A stretch of 64,000 bases of DNA from Neurospora tetrasperma FGSC 2508. Taxonomy: Eukaryota > Ascomycota > Sordariomycetes > Sordariales > Sordariaceae. This document shows, in pieces, positions 47,323-58,646 of the stretch. Location: the NCBI RefSeq assembly GCF_000213175.1, contig NW_009799101.1:1777470-1841469 (forward strand), read 5' to 3'. The notes under the pieces are model-generated. The model had not been told where the DNA came from and did not search any database. It saw only the letters and a list, made by a program, of their open reading frames with translations. The translations under genes and the position numbers were made by a program. Numbering within the stretch: the first letter of the stretch is position 1; every line of letters begins with the position of its first letter.

Positions 47323-49002
47323 GGTGCTTTATATCTGATAAGCCTGAGAACCGGATGAAGGGCTTTGACTGAAGGGCTACCTCAGTGGTAGAGTTACACG
47401 GGCACACGGGCAGCGAGAGTGGGGTAGACGGGCTTTACCGTGACTGGAGCCAGGCGGGCAGGCAGGCCTACAGACCACTGAGACGACCACTAAGACGCTT
47501 TTCACTGTGGTTGACTGGACAGAGTCGACCGCACAGCGCAGCCTTGTACGCGTGAATGTCGCCAGTCGTTTGTCGACGCGGGGCCTGCAAGGAGATGGTT
47601 GGTGACGGAATCTGGGAGTAATATGTGACGAGCCGTTTCCCGAGGACGTCTTGGAGCCGGAGCGAGTGCAGAATGCGCGTAGAGCCGACACTGGAGCAGC
47701 AGCTCTCTCGAGGATGTACCTCTTGGTGACAGGGCAACGAGACTGGAACCTTGCAAATATTGTAGTAACGAGTGGTGGTGCAGTGCAGTAGATTGACGCC
47801 ATAGAAACACATTGACAACAAACTGTTTGATTTGACGGAAGAGAAGAAGAGAAAGAACCTGCAAGTGACGTGAGACGGAAGGGAAGTATTACGTTGCCGG
47901 CAATGTGAAGGAAGGAAGGAAGGTACGGTCGAAGAACAGCTTCCCTAAAGGAATTGGTGTCGACTCTGGAGGTACCGCTCGTAGTCTCGAAGTAGCTCCA
48001 GTGTACACAACGAACGGAACGAAGTTGTCGGTAGGCCTCTGACAGGAGTATAGTGGCCAATAATTCAGTCTAGGCAAGATCAAGGGGGAATCTGGATGAA
48101 ACGCCTGACAGAACTGCAGCACGGCGTTTGAGGTCTCCAAGATCAGATGGATGACCAAGCTGCTGCTTCTCGAGTCAAGGATGTTGAAAGAAATCATACA
48201 TTGCCTACCTTCAAACGAGCAAATGGAAGTTGCCTGGTACTCGTACTAGACAATATGGAGGTTGCATCTCGGCAGCTGGACTACCTATGGTACTGTGTAG
48301 TGTAGAACGAAGGAGGACGGACTGTTGAGGCTTGCACTTCATCGATGTATTACACCTAGAGGTAGTAGATGCCTATATGCCAAGAATGGTCCGTGCATCG
48401 CTGTAGTCGTCATTTCTGGGGTGATAGCCATGAGCTGCCCGCTGCCCGCCGTGCCCGCCCGACCCAGCTGCGCCATAGCCGCCCATGGATGATACAAGTG
48501 CAACGAACAGCATGAAGTGAACCTAGACCATGGAAGCAGCAACTGGAACTTGTTGAGAAGAACAAGTCCCATTTTCCACTTGCACTCGGTATCATTGGGT
48601 TGTGGCCATCCTCTCTCCATCGTCAACCTCTGTTTGTGTGTTCCAACTAAGCAAACCAAGCAGAAGCTCTTGTGATCATCATACATACGCGCACTCATAC
48701 TTACGATATACGCCATCCCCATTAGCTTTACGTTCACCCTCAACCTCCACCTCTTTTCGCGACTCCCGTCTGTGGCCCTCGATATCTCTCCGTCTGCCAA
48801 ATCCGCCCTCGGCCTCTAGTCTCGGAACCCCGCCATTGTGCTGGTCCTGGTCCCGCGAACCCACGTCTCTTGTCTACCTTCGTCTCTTGCTCCGGTGCAA
48901 TCACTTGCCACATCCGTCTCAGGTCCTAGACTCTGCGCCTTCCTGTCAACTCTCTGGCTCTTCTGCCACCGTCCGCTCAAGCCCAGAAAGAAACGTTGCG
49001 TC
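47323..49002. other. Divergent promoter region of 1.7 kb
   Basis: Upstream of the dsRBD-like gene (-) and snx41 (+). A 227-codon open frame on the minus strand (48060-47377) has no domain and looks like chance. The right 400 bases are pyrimidine-rich. Confidence 0.6.
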
Positions 49003-51158
49003 ATGTGGAACGACGAAGACAACAACCCTTACGGGAGCTTTGAGCGCCGTGACTCTTTTGCTTCCTCAACCAATCCTGCTTCTCCGACCGCTCGCGATTG
49101 TGAGTTTGACCATCTTGACAGCCCATTCTAAATCTACCATGACCGACCAGTCGGGTGATATATGCCTGGGGGACTTTGCCCATGACAATGGTGACGCTGA
49201 TACCGATTGGTACTTGATAGATTCCATAGACGCTCGCTTCCCAACTCCCCAAGATGTTCGCTACGATGCTCCTCTGACGCCCTCGGATGCTGGTGACGAC
49301 GAAGTACCGGGTCCCACTTACCCTAGGGAAGCAAGCGATGCTGCGACCGATGACGAGACCGATGACCAAGCCCACGGCGAGCTTGTACCACGGCGCAAGC
49401 CAGGTGGCTACGACAGCAGAATCGAGCAAATGCTATACGAAAACCCCGAGCTGCCCATTTTGATTACCGAGGCGGGCAAAAGTCAAGAAAGCGGCGGAAG
49501 ATTTATTGTGTATACCATTAAGACTGGAGTAAGGTTCGGCTTCCCTCGACTAGCTGGCATTGTGTTCGCTAACCAGTCCTTTTGTCTAGGACTTGACCGT
49601 TCGCCGGCGATATTCCGAGTTTGCGTCACTGAGAGACGCCCTTACGAGACTTCACCCCACGCTGGTCATTCCCCCCATACCAGAGAAGCATACGATGGCC
49701 GATTATGCTGCCAATCCCACAAATGCCAAACAAGACCAGCAGATTATCGACCTACGAAAGCGCATGCTTGCTGTTTTCCTAAACCGGTGCAGGCGCATGG
49801 AGCAAGTCCGTACCGATGGTGTATGGTGGCGATTCCTGGATCCAAACTCAAGCTGGGTAAGTCACAGGGCCTTTTGATACGGAGCTAATCAGCCAGCTAA
49901 CGCAGCCAAAGACGGAGGTCCTCCATTCGCATCCCGTGTCCTCCATTCCGAAGCAGATTATGAAGGCGCCTCCCCTGGATCCTGCGAATCCGACTCCTGG
50001 ACACAGCTTCCTTCCTGTGCCAAGTAGCTCGGCCAAGTTGAAGACATTGCCGACACAAGCTCTCGACAGTGCTGCGGCGGGGTCCCTTGCTCGGTTTCCA
50101 CCCGACGCCAACTCCCTCAGCGAGCAAGACCTGGACGCCTATTTCATTGCCTTTGAGACCTCCATCAAGGACCTCGAATCGCTACTTACTGGACCGATGG
50201 AGAAAGTAAACCGCCGCACGCTGAACCATTTGTCTTCGTTGGCTTCAGACCTTTCAGAACTCGGCGCTCGATACAACGCCTTTGCTTTGTCAGAGACGGC
50301 GCCTACCGTTTCAGCGGCTATTGAGAGGGTTGGACAGGCGGCAGACTCGTCATACATTGCCACGGAAGAGCTTTCCACTTCGTTGAGCGCTAGTTTTGCC
50401 GAACCCATGCGGGAAAGTGCGCAGTTCGCCGGGGTTGTACGAAATGTGCTGCGCTATCGGATTCTGAAGAGGGTCCAGCAAGAGATGACGACGGATGAGC
50501 TCAACAAAAAGAGAGCCCTGTTAGAGTCGCTAGAGAGAAGTGAGGCGGAGGCCAGGAGGATCGATCAATATCTCAGCAGTAGCCAGCAGATCCAGCCCCC
50601 TAGAAGGGAACCGCCGGCGCAGCACCGTAGGGACGGGAGTGGCGAGGACACTGCATCTATCGATTCGGACTTTCCTCCTACGCACAGCGATTTCTCTCAG
50701 GCACCATCTGCTAAGATCGGGGCGCCAGAGCGGACAGGAGGTAGCCCGAGTCATAAGAAGGCGGCGAGCACCTCGATCACGAACAAGATCTTTGGGCCAA
50801 TTCGGCACGCAGTTCAAGGAGTGGTGGACGTTGATCCTGAGCGGACCCGGCGTGACACTATTGGAAAGACTAGGGAATCCATCGTGCAACTGGAGCAAGC
50901 ACAGATTGCATCGGCCAAGGATGTCAAGGACGCGAGCGCGAGCGTTCTTAAGGATCTCAAGAGGTTTCAACGTGAGAAGGAGGATGACCTCAAGCGGTAC
51001 ATGGTAAGATCACGACAATTTACAGTATACCGATCACGACCAATTGCTAACTTGGGTCTTAGCTCGCGTATGCCAAAAGCCAGATTGAGTGGGCAAAGAA
51101 GAACCAGGAGACTTGGGAGGAAGCGAAGGCCGAGGTCAACAAGATCAACGAGTCTTAG
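49003..51158 (+). CDS. snx41: Sorting nexin SNX41 (PX-BAR protein)
   Basis: Five exons, 49003-49099, 49221-49528, 49590-49856, 49906-51003 and 51063-51158, give 621 residues. The start MWNDEDNNPYGSFERRDS is the hallmark of fungal SNX41. The PX domain (about 92-215) has VRRRYSEF (140-146), the PPIPEKH loop and LRKRMLAVFLNRC, the groups that bind PI3P. A long helical BAR-like region (about 275-470) and a final helical part (REKEDDLKRYMLAYAKSQIEW) follow. SNX41 pairs with Atg24/SNX4 to recycle cargo from endosomes and to support selective autophagy. Two acceptors are uncertain. Intron 1 could end at 49220 or 49229 (three residues), and intron 3 at 49905 (CAG) or 49911 (AAG), which would remove two residues (Pro-Lys) and give the more conserved SWTEVLH. 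Confidence 0.93.
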
Positions 51159-51315
51159 TCGAACAGAGTTGTCCGTTCTCCGAGTGAGTGGGTTCATATT
51201 AAACGTCATGAGGGATGATTTATCATGTGGAAAGTGTACCTACAACTTTCCGGGCGTTGAGGAGATGTCAAAAGGGTTATTTTGTGTCTTGATGACGAAT
51301 ATCAATTTAGACGAG

Positions 51316-51321
51316 AATAAA
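51316..51321 (+). terminator. Possible polyadenylation signal of snx41
   Basis: AATAAA about 158 bases after the snx41 stop. The motif is direct; its use is inference. Confidence 0.4.
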
Positions 51322-51696
51322 ATATAATGAGAGTCCATGCATTACGACTGATGGAACAGGACTACCTATTTTCTGATATTTGTCCCTTTATTTTGTGCAA
51401 CCCAGTCGGACATGTTGGACGAGAGGTTGGACGGGTTACAATGAGCCAGACAGCAGGCAACTACGTAACATGCAACAACGAACCTTGAACGGGCAGGCCC
51501 CACACTTCTTTCAAGGAATCTCGGGGGAGATCTGGAGGTGTAGTGTAGTGGAACGTACCTTGCATAGGCCAGATAGTTTACTTTTGGACAAAAGCATGAT
51601 CGGCATTGGACTGGTGGTTGCTGAGCCTTTGTCCACTAACTGCATAAGGTGGACCTCGAAGGTGATTTCAGACAGACTTGGAATCTGATAATAATA

Positions 51697-52033
51697 CCGT
51701 ATAGACTCGGGGCATCCGTTTTTAAGTTCCGTGGAAATCAGGCATGATCTGTGAGCATACTGCAACATCCATGGCCGCCAGAAATTGTATGCAAGACGTT
51801 AGTTGACTTTGAATATCCACCATCCAGCGCCTTTCCAAAAGATAGATGGGAAAAGGCATGGCATAAGAAGAATCGAAGTTACAGTGCTCCGGGGTAGCAG
51901 CAAAACTCCTTTTTTTTTTGTCAAATTATTTTTGCGGGCATAATATATATACAGAATGGGGCATATGTATGTCCGATAATGCCTGATTTTTAGAGAACCT
52001 AAAAACGGATGCCCCGAGTCTGGGGCTATACAG
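51697..52033. mobile_element. MITE, Tc1/mariner-like, 337 bp
   Basis: Terminal inverted repeats of about 60 bp start C(C/T)GTATAG and share ACTCGGGGCATCCGTTTTTA and AAATCAGGCAT. The left copy lacks six bases (CCCCAG) after GTATAG. The element is flanked by TA on both sides (51695-51696 and 52034-52035), the target duplication of Tc1/mariner/pogo-type transposases. The interior of about 200 bp has no transposase frame, so it would depend on an enzyme encoded elsewhere. Divergence of a few bases between arms suggests an insertion that is not very recent. Confidence 0.85.
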
Positions 52034-52650
52034 TACCACATGTGATGGAATGACGGAGGTGGTTTCCATCGCCTTCACTTGGTCGCGTTCCAGGGGGGTA
52101 TGTAGCGCATATGGTAGTGTAGGCCTTGGTTCGCAGTATTTAATCAGTAAGTACCTGTAGGTACACTCCCAGTGAGAAACCGTTATTTACAGCCTGATCA
52201 ACCAACCCAACGAGGCCCGGTCCTTTGCATAGTGCGGGTACACCCACGAACCTCGAGTGGCATCCAGAAAACGGGCTGCACCCTGTTGGCATGGCACTTA
52301 TAGCGTCGGGTGTCGTCCGGACGGTCCAGGGGATGCGATAAGATAAGCGTCACGCCCAAGAGTTCATGACGACCCGTTCTTGTCGACGAGACTTGGCAAT
52401 TCGTGGCCTCCAACACCAACTTTGAACTCAACAACTTTTTACAGTCCATTGTTCACCACCCAGCATTTTTTTTCGATCTCTCTCCCCGCGGTACAGCCTG
52501 AACGAACCAGTATTGAATCGAACCTACGACATATCACGGCTATTGGATATAGCCGGCCCTACTCCAGACAGCTGTCGCAAATCACCACCACCGTTTACGT
52601 CGTGTCCCGTCGTTCGTCCACGATCTGCTCTCTCGCTTGCCGCCCTCACA

Positions 52651-53919
52651 ATGGAACAACCAGGGCCCATTGCCGACATTGCCAAGCCTGGCATCAAAGC
52701 GCACCGTGATCTGGCCATTTCACTGCGAGAAGAAGTTGCTCGGATTCTAGGAAGGAGTTCCATTGGCTTTCCCGGAGCACAACCCGTCAGTTTTGCTCGC
52801 AAGCACCTGGAGGAACTACGAAGAGAGGAGTAAGCCAAGGCTCGGTTGTTACGGTTGCGCATGTCATGACTTCTGGCTAACCATCCGTAAAGCTACTATG
52901 TCTGCGAAAAATCCGACGGCATTCGCTACCTCCTCTACCTGACCGTCGACGAAGAAGGGCAGGAAGTCCAATACCTGATCGACCGCAAAAACGACTACTG
53001 GTTCCTCCCTCGCAACAGCATGCACTTCCCCATGCCAAACGACATTCAAGCCTTTCACCGCGGCACCATCATCGATGGCGAGCTGGTGATGGACACAGTG
53101 CCCGGCACAAACGGTCGAAAAGAACCGCGCTTCCTCGTCTTCGACTTACTCGCGCTCGACGACAAAGCCGAACTTTTGAACAAACCTCTCGACAAGCGCC
53201 TCGGCTACTTCAGCGCCTACATATACGAACCCTACAAAAAGCTGCTTCAACAGTTCCCCCAAGAAATTCCCTTTATGGCCTTCAAGGTGGAGATGAAGCG
53301 CATGGAGCTGTCGTACGGCATCGAGACCATGTTCCGCGAAGTGATACCTGCCTTGAAACATGACAGCGACGGCCTCATCTTCACGTGCCGCACCACCCCT
53401 TACCACTTCGGCACCGACCCACACATTCTCAAATGGAAAGCGCCGCACGAGAACACGTTGGATTTCCGCATGCGCCTCAATTTCCCCCTTGTCCAAGCCA
53501 CCGAAGCCGAACTTGACGAAGGGTTTCCCGAACAATATACAGATTACGACTCGGTCCCACAAGCGGAACTATACGTTTTCTGCGGCAACGACGGACCGGG
53601 CGGAAGCAAATACGAACTCTTTCCGGACCCGCTTTATATCGCGGAGGACGAGTGGGAGACGCTCAAGGCGCTGGGCGACCCGTTGCAGGATCGCGTGGTG
53701 GAGTGCTGTCTGGATGCCGAAAACCGGTGGCGGCTGTTCAGGTTTCGGGATGATAAGAATGAGGCGAACCATACGAGTACCGTCTCGAGCGTCATGGCGA
53801 GTATAAGGGATGGCGTGTCGGATCAGGAACTACTGAGCGCGGCGACGGCGATTAAGGAGAGCTGGAAGATACGCGCGCAGAAGAGGAAGGAGCAGCAGCA
53901 GCAGCAGCCGAAGCACTAG
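52651..53919 (+). CDS. ceg1: mRNA capping enzyme guanylyltransferase (alpha subunit)
   Basis: Two exons, 52651-52829 and 52893-53919, give 401 residues. The 63-nt intron (GTAAGC donor, GCTAAC branch, AAG acceptor) joins LRREE to DYYVCEKSDG. The nucleotidyl-transferase motif KSDG places the GMP-accepting lysine at 66. Later motifs are present: the IIDGEL strand (motif III), the FLVFDLLAL block, HDSDGLIFTC (motif IV) and HILKWKAP (motif V), followed by an OB-fold part with RVVECCLDAENRWRLFRFRDDK. The enzyme adds GMP to the 5' diphosphate end of nascent RNA polymerase II transcripts. As in yeast, the triphosphatase is expected on a separate protein. The C-terminus ends with a short polyQ tract. 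The frame stays open upstream of the ATG, but no upstream in-frame ATG is seen. Confidence 0.95.
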
Positions 53920-54618
53920 TTGTGTGCCCAGCGCTGGCGGAGCCGGGCCGTGAGGGTTGAGCGGTGTTCTTTAGGGACCATTTGGAGAGCCAGTGACTTC
54001 TTCTTCCCTTCTTGTTTCCTTGTTCTATTTCATCGGTGCTTAGTGGTCTGGCTTGGAAACAGGTGCTGATATCTGCACCGACTATACCTGGGCGTTTGGG
54101 GAATGGCGGGCTTTTGTTTTGGGCGGTAGCTCTTAATGCATATCTTTTTTTCCCCTTTCCAATTGTAAAATGGCATAGAGGGTGATTATTACCCGTGCTG
54201 GAACCCCGCAGAACTCTCTCTCTGTGTGTGTGAAGAATTGCGAGTGAGACTTGTCGATTCAAGTGATGTGTATCATTTATTTTGTCTTGGTTATGGGTAA
54301 GCTTGTTTCAAGTCGTTCTGATGACTTCCCAAAACTATCCAACAGAACAATATTGAACTACCTTGTTGCTTTTGACTAGGTGAAAGACGCTGGAAGAACC
54401 TATCGGTCATTGTGCCCTCGAATGACATGTCCTTTACATCGAGTTTATCTACAAAGACCAAGTCACCACCTCAAGTGCGAGTCAAGTAACTTGAAGAGAA
54501 TTGTATACTGTATAAGCAACAAGACATAACGATAAACCAGCACAAGCATATAACGGTGTTCAATTGTATATCCAAATACTAAATCTAACTCCCATTTCCT
54601 TTCCCCTCCCTTCATCAT
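53920..54618. other. Intergenic between convergent genes
   Basis: 3' flanks of ceg1 and the UPRT gene. No gene is supported. Confidence 0.7.
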
Positions 54619-55520
54619 TTACTTGCCAATTGTCAAAAACAACCGATCCCCCACATCTCCCAATCCCGGCTTCAACATACCCCCCTTTGTAAGTTCCTGA
54701 TCCACACCGGCCAGCCAGATCTCGGTTCCCTCAGGCCACTCCTCGGCTACCTTCTTCACACCTTCGGCGGCACCGAGCACGGAAAGAACAATGACGCGCT
54801 TCGCGCCCCATTCGATCAACGTCTGGATGGCGGCCGCGCAGGTGCCGCCGGTGGCGATGATGGGGTCGAGGATGATGGCTAGGTCGGAGGCAGTTTCCTG
54901 GGTGGGGGAGACGAGATGATTAGGCAGATTGTTGTAGTACTCGACGGGGGCCAAGGTGATGGGGTCGCGGAAGAGGCCGAGGTGGTGTACTGGGACGGGC
55001 TGGGGGAGGATGGTTTGGATTGCTGTTTTATTTTTTGCGGTGTCGTTAGCCAGGTTCTCTTTATGTAGAGCAAAACCAGAGGGGGAGGTTTATAAGTAGA
55101 TAGGTAGAGGAGGAGAAGAGCAGGAGTCGGTAGCAGGAAAGAGAAAAGGGGAGAGAACAGTAACACAAAACAGAACGAATGGAAGAAATCAAGTAGTAAA
55201 CCAAGAAAAGACAGAAAGAAAGAAAGATAGCAAGACGTACCCTCCACCATTCCCAATCCACTCCTCAAAATCGGGATCAACGAGATATTCCCTGGCGTTG
55301 CCGTAGTAGTCTCATAAGTAAACCCGAGGGGCGTTTCCGCCTGGGGACCGGGGGCCGTGGTCATGGCCTTTGCGAGAGCTTCTGAGCCCAAGAGCAAAGA
55401 AATCTCGTGGATCAAGGTCTTGACATCTCGCGCGCTGGTGGTCTTGGAGCGCAGCTGCGATAGCTTGGCGAGGAGGCAGGGATGCGTGGAAACGTGGACG
55501 TTGGGTGGTAGAGAAGACAT
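54619..55520 (-). CDS. fur1: Uracil phosphoribosyltransferase
   Basis: Two minus-strand exons, 55520-55241 and 55022-54619, give 227 residues, close to the family norm. The 218-nt intron has donor GTACGT and acceptor ACAG, and phase restores GLGMVEGAIQTILPQ. The enzyme joins uracil to PRPP, giving UMP, in pyrimidine salvage. Seen motifs are LIPILRSGLGMVEG (the basic PRPP/phosphate loop region), HHLGLFRDP and the PRPP-binding ILDPIIATGGTCAAAI loop. The uracil-binding C-terminus PGLGDVGDRLF is also present. Activity is therefore expected, and it would also convert 5-fluorouracil, as known for the family. The gene converges on ceg1 and diverges from the fluoride-exporter gene. Confidence 0.95.
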
Positions 55521-56578
55521 GTTGAGCAGTCTTGTGTTGGTAGTGGCGGTGATGGTGTTGTTCGGTATAATCGACGAGGTACGTGTTGGTATAGTTCTGG
55601 TTTGCTATGATAGTGGTGGTCGTTGTGGTGTCGTCGAGATGCTGATGCTACCGATGGTGTGTTTGAACAACAAAAGGTTGAAACGAGGAATACAGAAGAG
55701 TAGTAGGATAGGAAGAACACGAAGACGTCTCGGGAATCTAACGGAGGTTACATATCATCTAGTGTATCAGACAGACAACTGACTGACCGCGAGTGGGACG
55801 GGGCCGAGCTGAGAGGGCGACTCCGGCGAGTGAGATGGCAAGCTCCCATCGCCGTGTTCCGAAGCTCCCCTCGGGCAGGTTGCACTGATTCCGTCTCTAG
55901 CGTACTTCTGTTATCCGCGAATCTGAGCAACTACACAGCTACTCTAACTCACTTGACCTTTCTTCTACTGCGTATGGATACGTAAGACGCCTGTCCCGGC
56001 ACTCCAAGTGGTCCAGTGTCCATGTCTATGTCTTGAGCCAAGACAGGAACGAACAACACCAGGCATCAGTGAGGTTTGGTACTTGGACGGTGAGCATTGG
56101 CAGTCACTCAATGAGGGACCGGAGGGGGGAAGGACAGCAAGGTACCTTACAGGGAAGGTCACTTGTGTCAATGATTGGAGACGTCTCCGCATTCAGGACG
56201 ATCAAGTGGGGTGCGGGGCCTTTGCTTTGACAGGGAACCGTTCTTTCTCCACCCAGTCTCCATCCCCCCAGCATTCATGACGATAAGATAACAAGAGGGA
56301 GGTCAAAGACCCGTACAGTAACCGCTACCAGGCCGTTACTGTTACAATGGCACTGTCACTATCAGATTTAGCAGAGCCGTCATCGGCTTTACGCTGCACA
56401 GTACAGAGATAATTACAGAAACCTTGAAACAACAAACATGCACTGCGAATCAGAGCGAGCCCGAACCACCATCCTTTTGGTAATGGAAACATATGCGGCC
56501 TATGGTGATGCTTGATCTGTTGTAGTATCTCTGTTTCTTCCCCCACGGACGGCCATATCGATATTGTCAGGATTAGTG
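55521..56578. other. Divergent promoter region, UPRT and fluoride exporter
   Basis: No coding gene is seen. Any shared regulation of the two flanking genes is unproven. Confidence 0.6.
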
Positions 56579-58147
56579 ATGATGACCGCCCCGAGCGATA
56601 CCGAGGGATACACTGGAGGGCAAGGAGATTCCCCTGATTCACCCGACCGCAACCATCAGCGCAACCTCATCGACGACCACAATCACAATCAAGGACAAGA
56701 TGATGGATACAGCCAGGGACATGTAACCGGGACAGGGTTACATCCGCTTCACCAGTCACAAAGCCATTACTCTCGCGCCTCTTCGCGCCGTGCCTCAGCC
56801 GCGCCCCTCAACTACGATGTGCCAGACGACTATGCACACCTTGAGGCATCCAATATATCGCCAGTCCAGAATCCAGACGAGGATCCCATCACTCGCCTTG
56901 ACACTCTAGAGCGGGTCAGGACTCGCGATAGGGACTACCTTCGGGAACAAAGACGGAAACCACTACCACCACAAGAGCCCGAGTCATCAGCAGAAGACTA
57001 CGAAAGAGAAAAGCAAGCCGGTGTCGTTGCCAAAAGACAAAAAGTCTCGCGCCTCGCCACCGAACTCTACACCATCTCGTACCTCATCTTCTTCTCCCTC
57101 CTCGGCACCCTCGCCAGACTGGGCTTACAAGCCCTCACCTCTGCCTACCCACAATCACCCATTATCTTCCCCTCGATATGGCCCAACTTTGCCGGCTGTG
57201 TGGTTATGGGCTTCCTGGCTGAGGATCGCATGCTCTTCCGGCCAGACTGGGGCCAACAACCCAACCCCAAGAAAGATGACGATGATGATGAAGAAGCCAA
57301 CATCGACCCAGCAGCAGCCAAGAAAGCTCACATGGCCCTGAAAAAGACCATCCCGCTCTACGTCGGTCTCGCAACCGGCTTCTGCGGCTCTTTTACTTCC
57401 TTCTCCTCCTTTATCCGGGACATCTTTTTGGCGCTTTCCAACGACCTCGCTGCCCATGGTAGTGCTGCCCCCGTCTCCCGAAACGGCGGTTACTCCTTCA
57501 TGGCCCTACTCGCCGTCATTATAACCACCATCTCCCTCTCCCTCTCTGGCCTTTTTGTGGGTGCCCATCTCGCCATCGCCATCGCCACCCTCTTCACCCG
57601 TTTCGATTTGGGACTGCCCTACACATTCGTTGGTCGTATCCTCGACCGTCTCATCGTCCTTTTGGGGTTCGGTTGCTGGCTAGGCGCCGTGTTGCTGAGT
57701 ATCTGGCCACCCGACCGCCACTCTGCTCAACCAGAAAAAGAGCGCTGGCGCGGCACGGCAACCTTTGCCCTCGTCTTTGCTCCATTGGGCTGTCTCACGC
57801 GGTTCTACGCCTCGGCGCATCTCAACGGACGGCTGCCCAGTTTTCCGTTGGGGACTTTTGTGGTGAACATGCTAGGCACGGCGGTCTTGGGCATGGCGTG
57901 GGACTTGAACCACGTGCCGAGCTTGGGAGGAGTGGTGGGGTGTCAGGTGCTGCAAGGTGTGGCGGATGGGTTTTGCGGGTGCTTGACGACGGTGTCCACG
58001 TGGGTTTCCGAGTTGGCGGCGTTGAGGCGGAGACATGCCTATGTTTATGGGGGTGCGAGTGTGGGCGGGGGGTTGGCGTTGATGGTGGTTGTTATGGGGA
58101 GTTTGCGGTGGACGGAGGGGTTTGGTGAAGTGAAGTGTATTTCTTGA
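56579..58147 (+). CDS. fex1: Fluoride exporter FEX (fused two-domain Fluc/CrcB)
   Basis: Intronless, 522 residues. Adjacent in-frame ATGs lie at 56579 and 56582; the upstream extension starts with TTG. About 155 hydrophilic residues come first. A Fluc domain follows (about 158-300: LARLGLQAL, WPNFAGCVVMGF, then GFCGSFTSFSSFIRDIF) and then a linking helix pair. The second Fluc domain is at about 360-515 (GCLTRFYASAHLNG, FVVNMLGTAVLGMAW, then GFCGCLTTVSTWVSEL). Both domains keep the pore asparagine and the Phe/Thr/Ser-rich GxxGxxTTxSTF-like segment. Eukaryotic FEX proteins are such fused antiparallel pairs in the plasma membrane and expel fluoride. An acidic loop (KKDDDDDEE) separates helices of the first half. 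Confidence 0.94.
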   Translation: MMTAPSDTEGYTGGQGDSPDSPDRNHQRNLIDDHNHNQGQDDGYSQGHVTGTGLHPLHQSQSHYSRASSRRASAAPLNYDVPDDYAHLEASNISPVQNPDEDPITRLDTLERVRTRDRDYLREQRRKPLPPQEPESSAEDYEREKQAGVVAKRQKVSRLATELYTISYLIFFSLLGTLARLGLQALTSAYPQSPIIFPSIWPNFAGCVVMGFLAEDRMLFRPDWGQQPNPKKDDDDDEEANIDPAAAKKAHMALKKTIPLYVGLATGFCGSFTSFSSFIRDIFLALSNDLAAHGSAAPVSRNGGYSFMALLAVIITTISLSLSGLFVGAHLAIAIATLFTRFDLGLPYTFVGRILDRLIVLLGFGCWLGAVLLSIWPPDRHSAQPEKERWRGTATFALVFAPLGCLTRFYASAHLNGRLPSFPLGTFVVNMLGTAVLGMAWDLNHVPSLGGVVGCQVLQGVADGFCGCLTTVSTWVSELAALRRRHAYVYGGASVGGGLALMVVVMGSLRWTEGFGEVKCIS

Positions 58148-58646
58148 GGTGACAGGTGCAATGGTAGGTAATGGATGCATGATAAGGGGTTGGTGGTTGT
58201 TAAAAGTTGGGCGTTTGTCACTGGGTGCATATGTAGTTCGTCCATGGCAAGAATTGTTGGATGAGCCAACAGCAATGATCTGCTAAATAATATTTCAATG
58301 TTTGGAATATATTACCACCCTTTCAGTACTGCCGTCACGCTAACCATGTTCTATCAAAGATGCCAGCAATTAAAGGTATCAAACACCCGGTGGGAAGATC
58401 TTGGATGAGCAAGGCTAACAAACAAAAAAAGATCTAGAGCAAAAATATTCGACAAGCCTCTAAAATGACCAAAGAACACTTTGATCTACATGCTCCCTAT
58501 CCAGAGAGCCCCTTTATCGAATGGCAATATCAGGATACCAAAACAAGCAAATAATCAATTGGCAAACAAATTCAAACCTTCTTCTCTTTCTCTCATCTCA
58601 TCACTCCTCGAACACCTCTTTGTCTCTCTCGCTTTTCGAGCCCTTC
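58148..58646. other. Intergenic between convergent genes
   Basis: 3' flanks of fex1 and the Hsp70-like gene. No gene is seen. Confidence 0.7.

Larger units (their letters stand above)
51159..52650. other. Intergenic between snx41 and ceg1, with a MITE
   Basis: The 3' flank of snx41, the transposon at 51697-52033, and the promoter and leader of the capping-enzyme gene. No protein gene is seen. Confidence 0.7.

Noticed and set aside
47377-48060. 227-codon minus-strand open frame upstream of the dsRBD-like gene
   Set aside because: It has no domain, an odd composition (many Arg/Cys/Ser) and an unclear start, and it lies where a promoter is expected.
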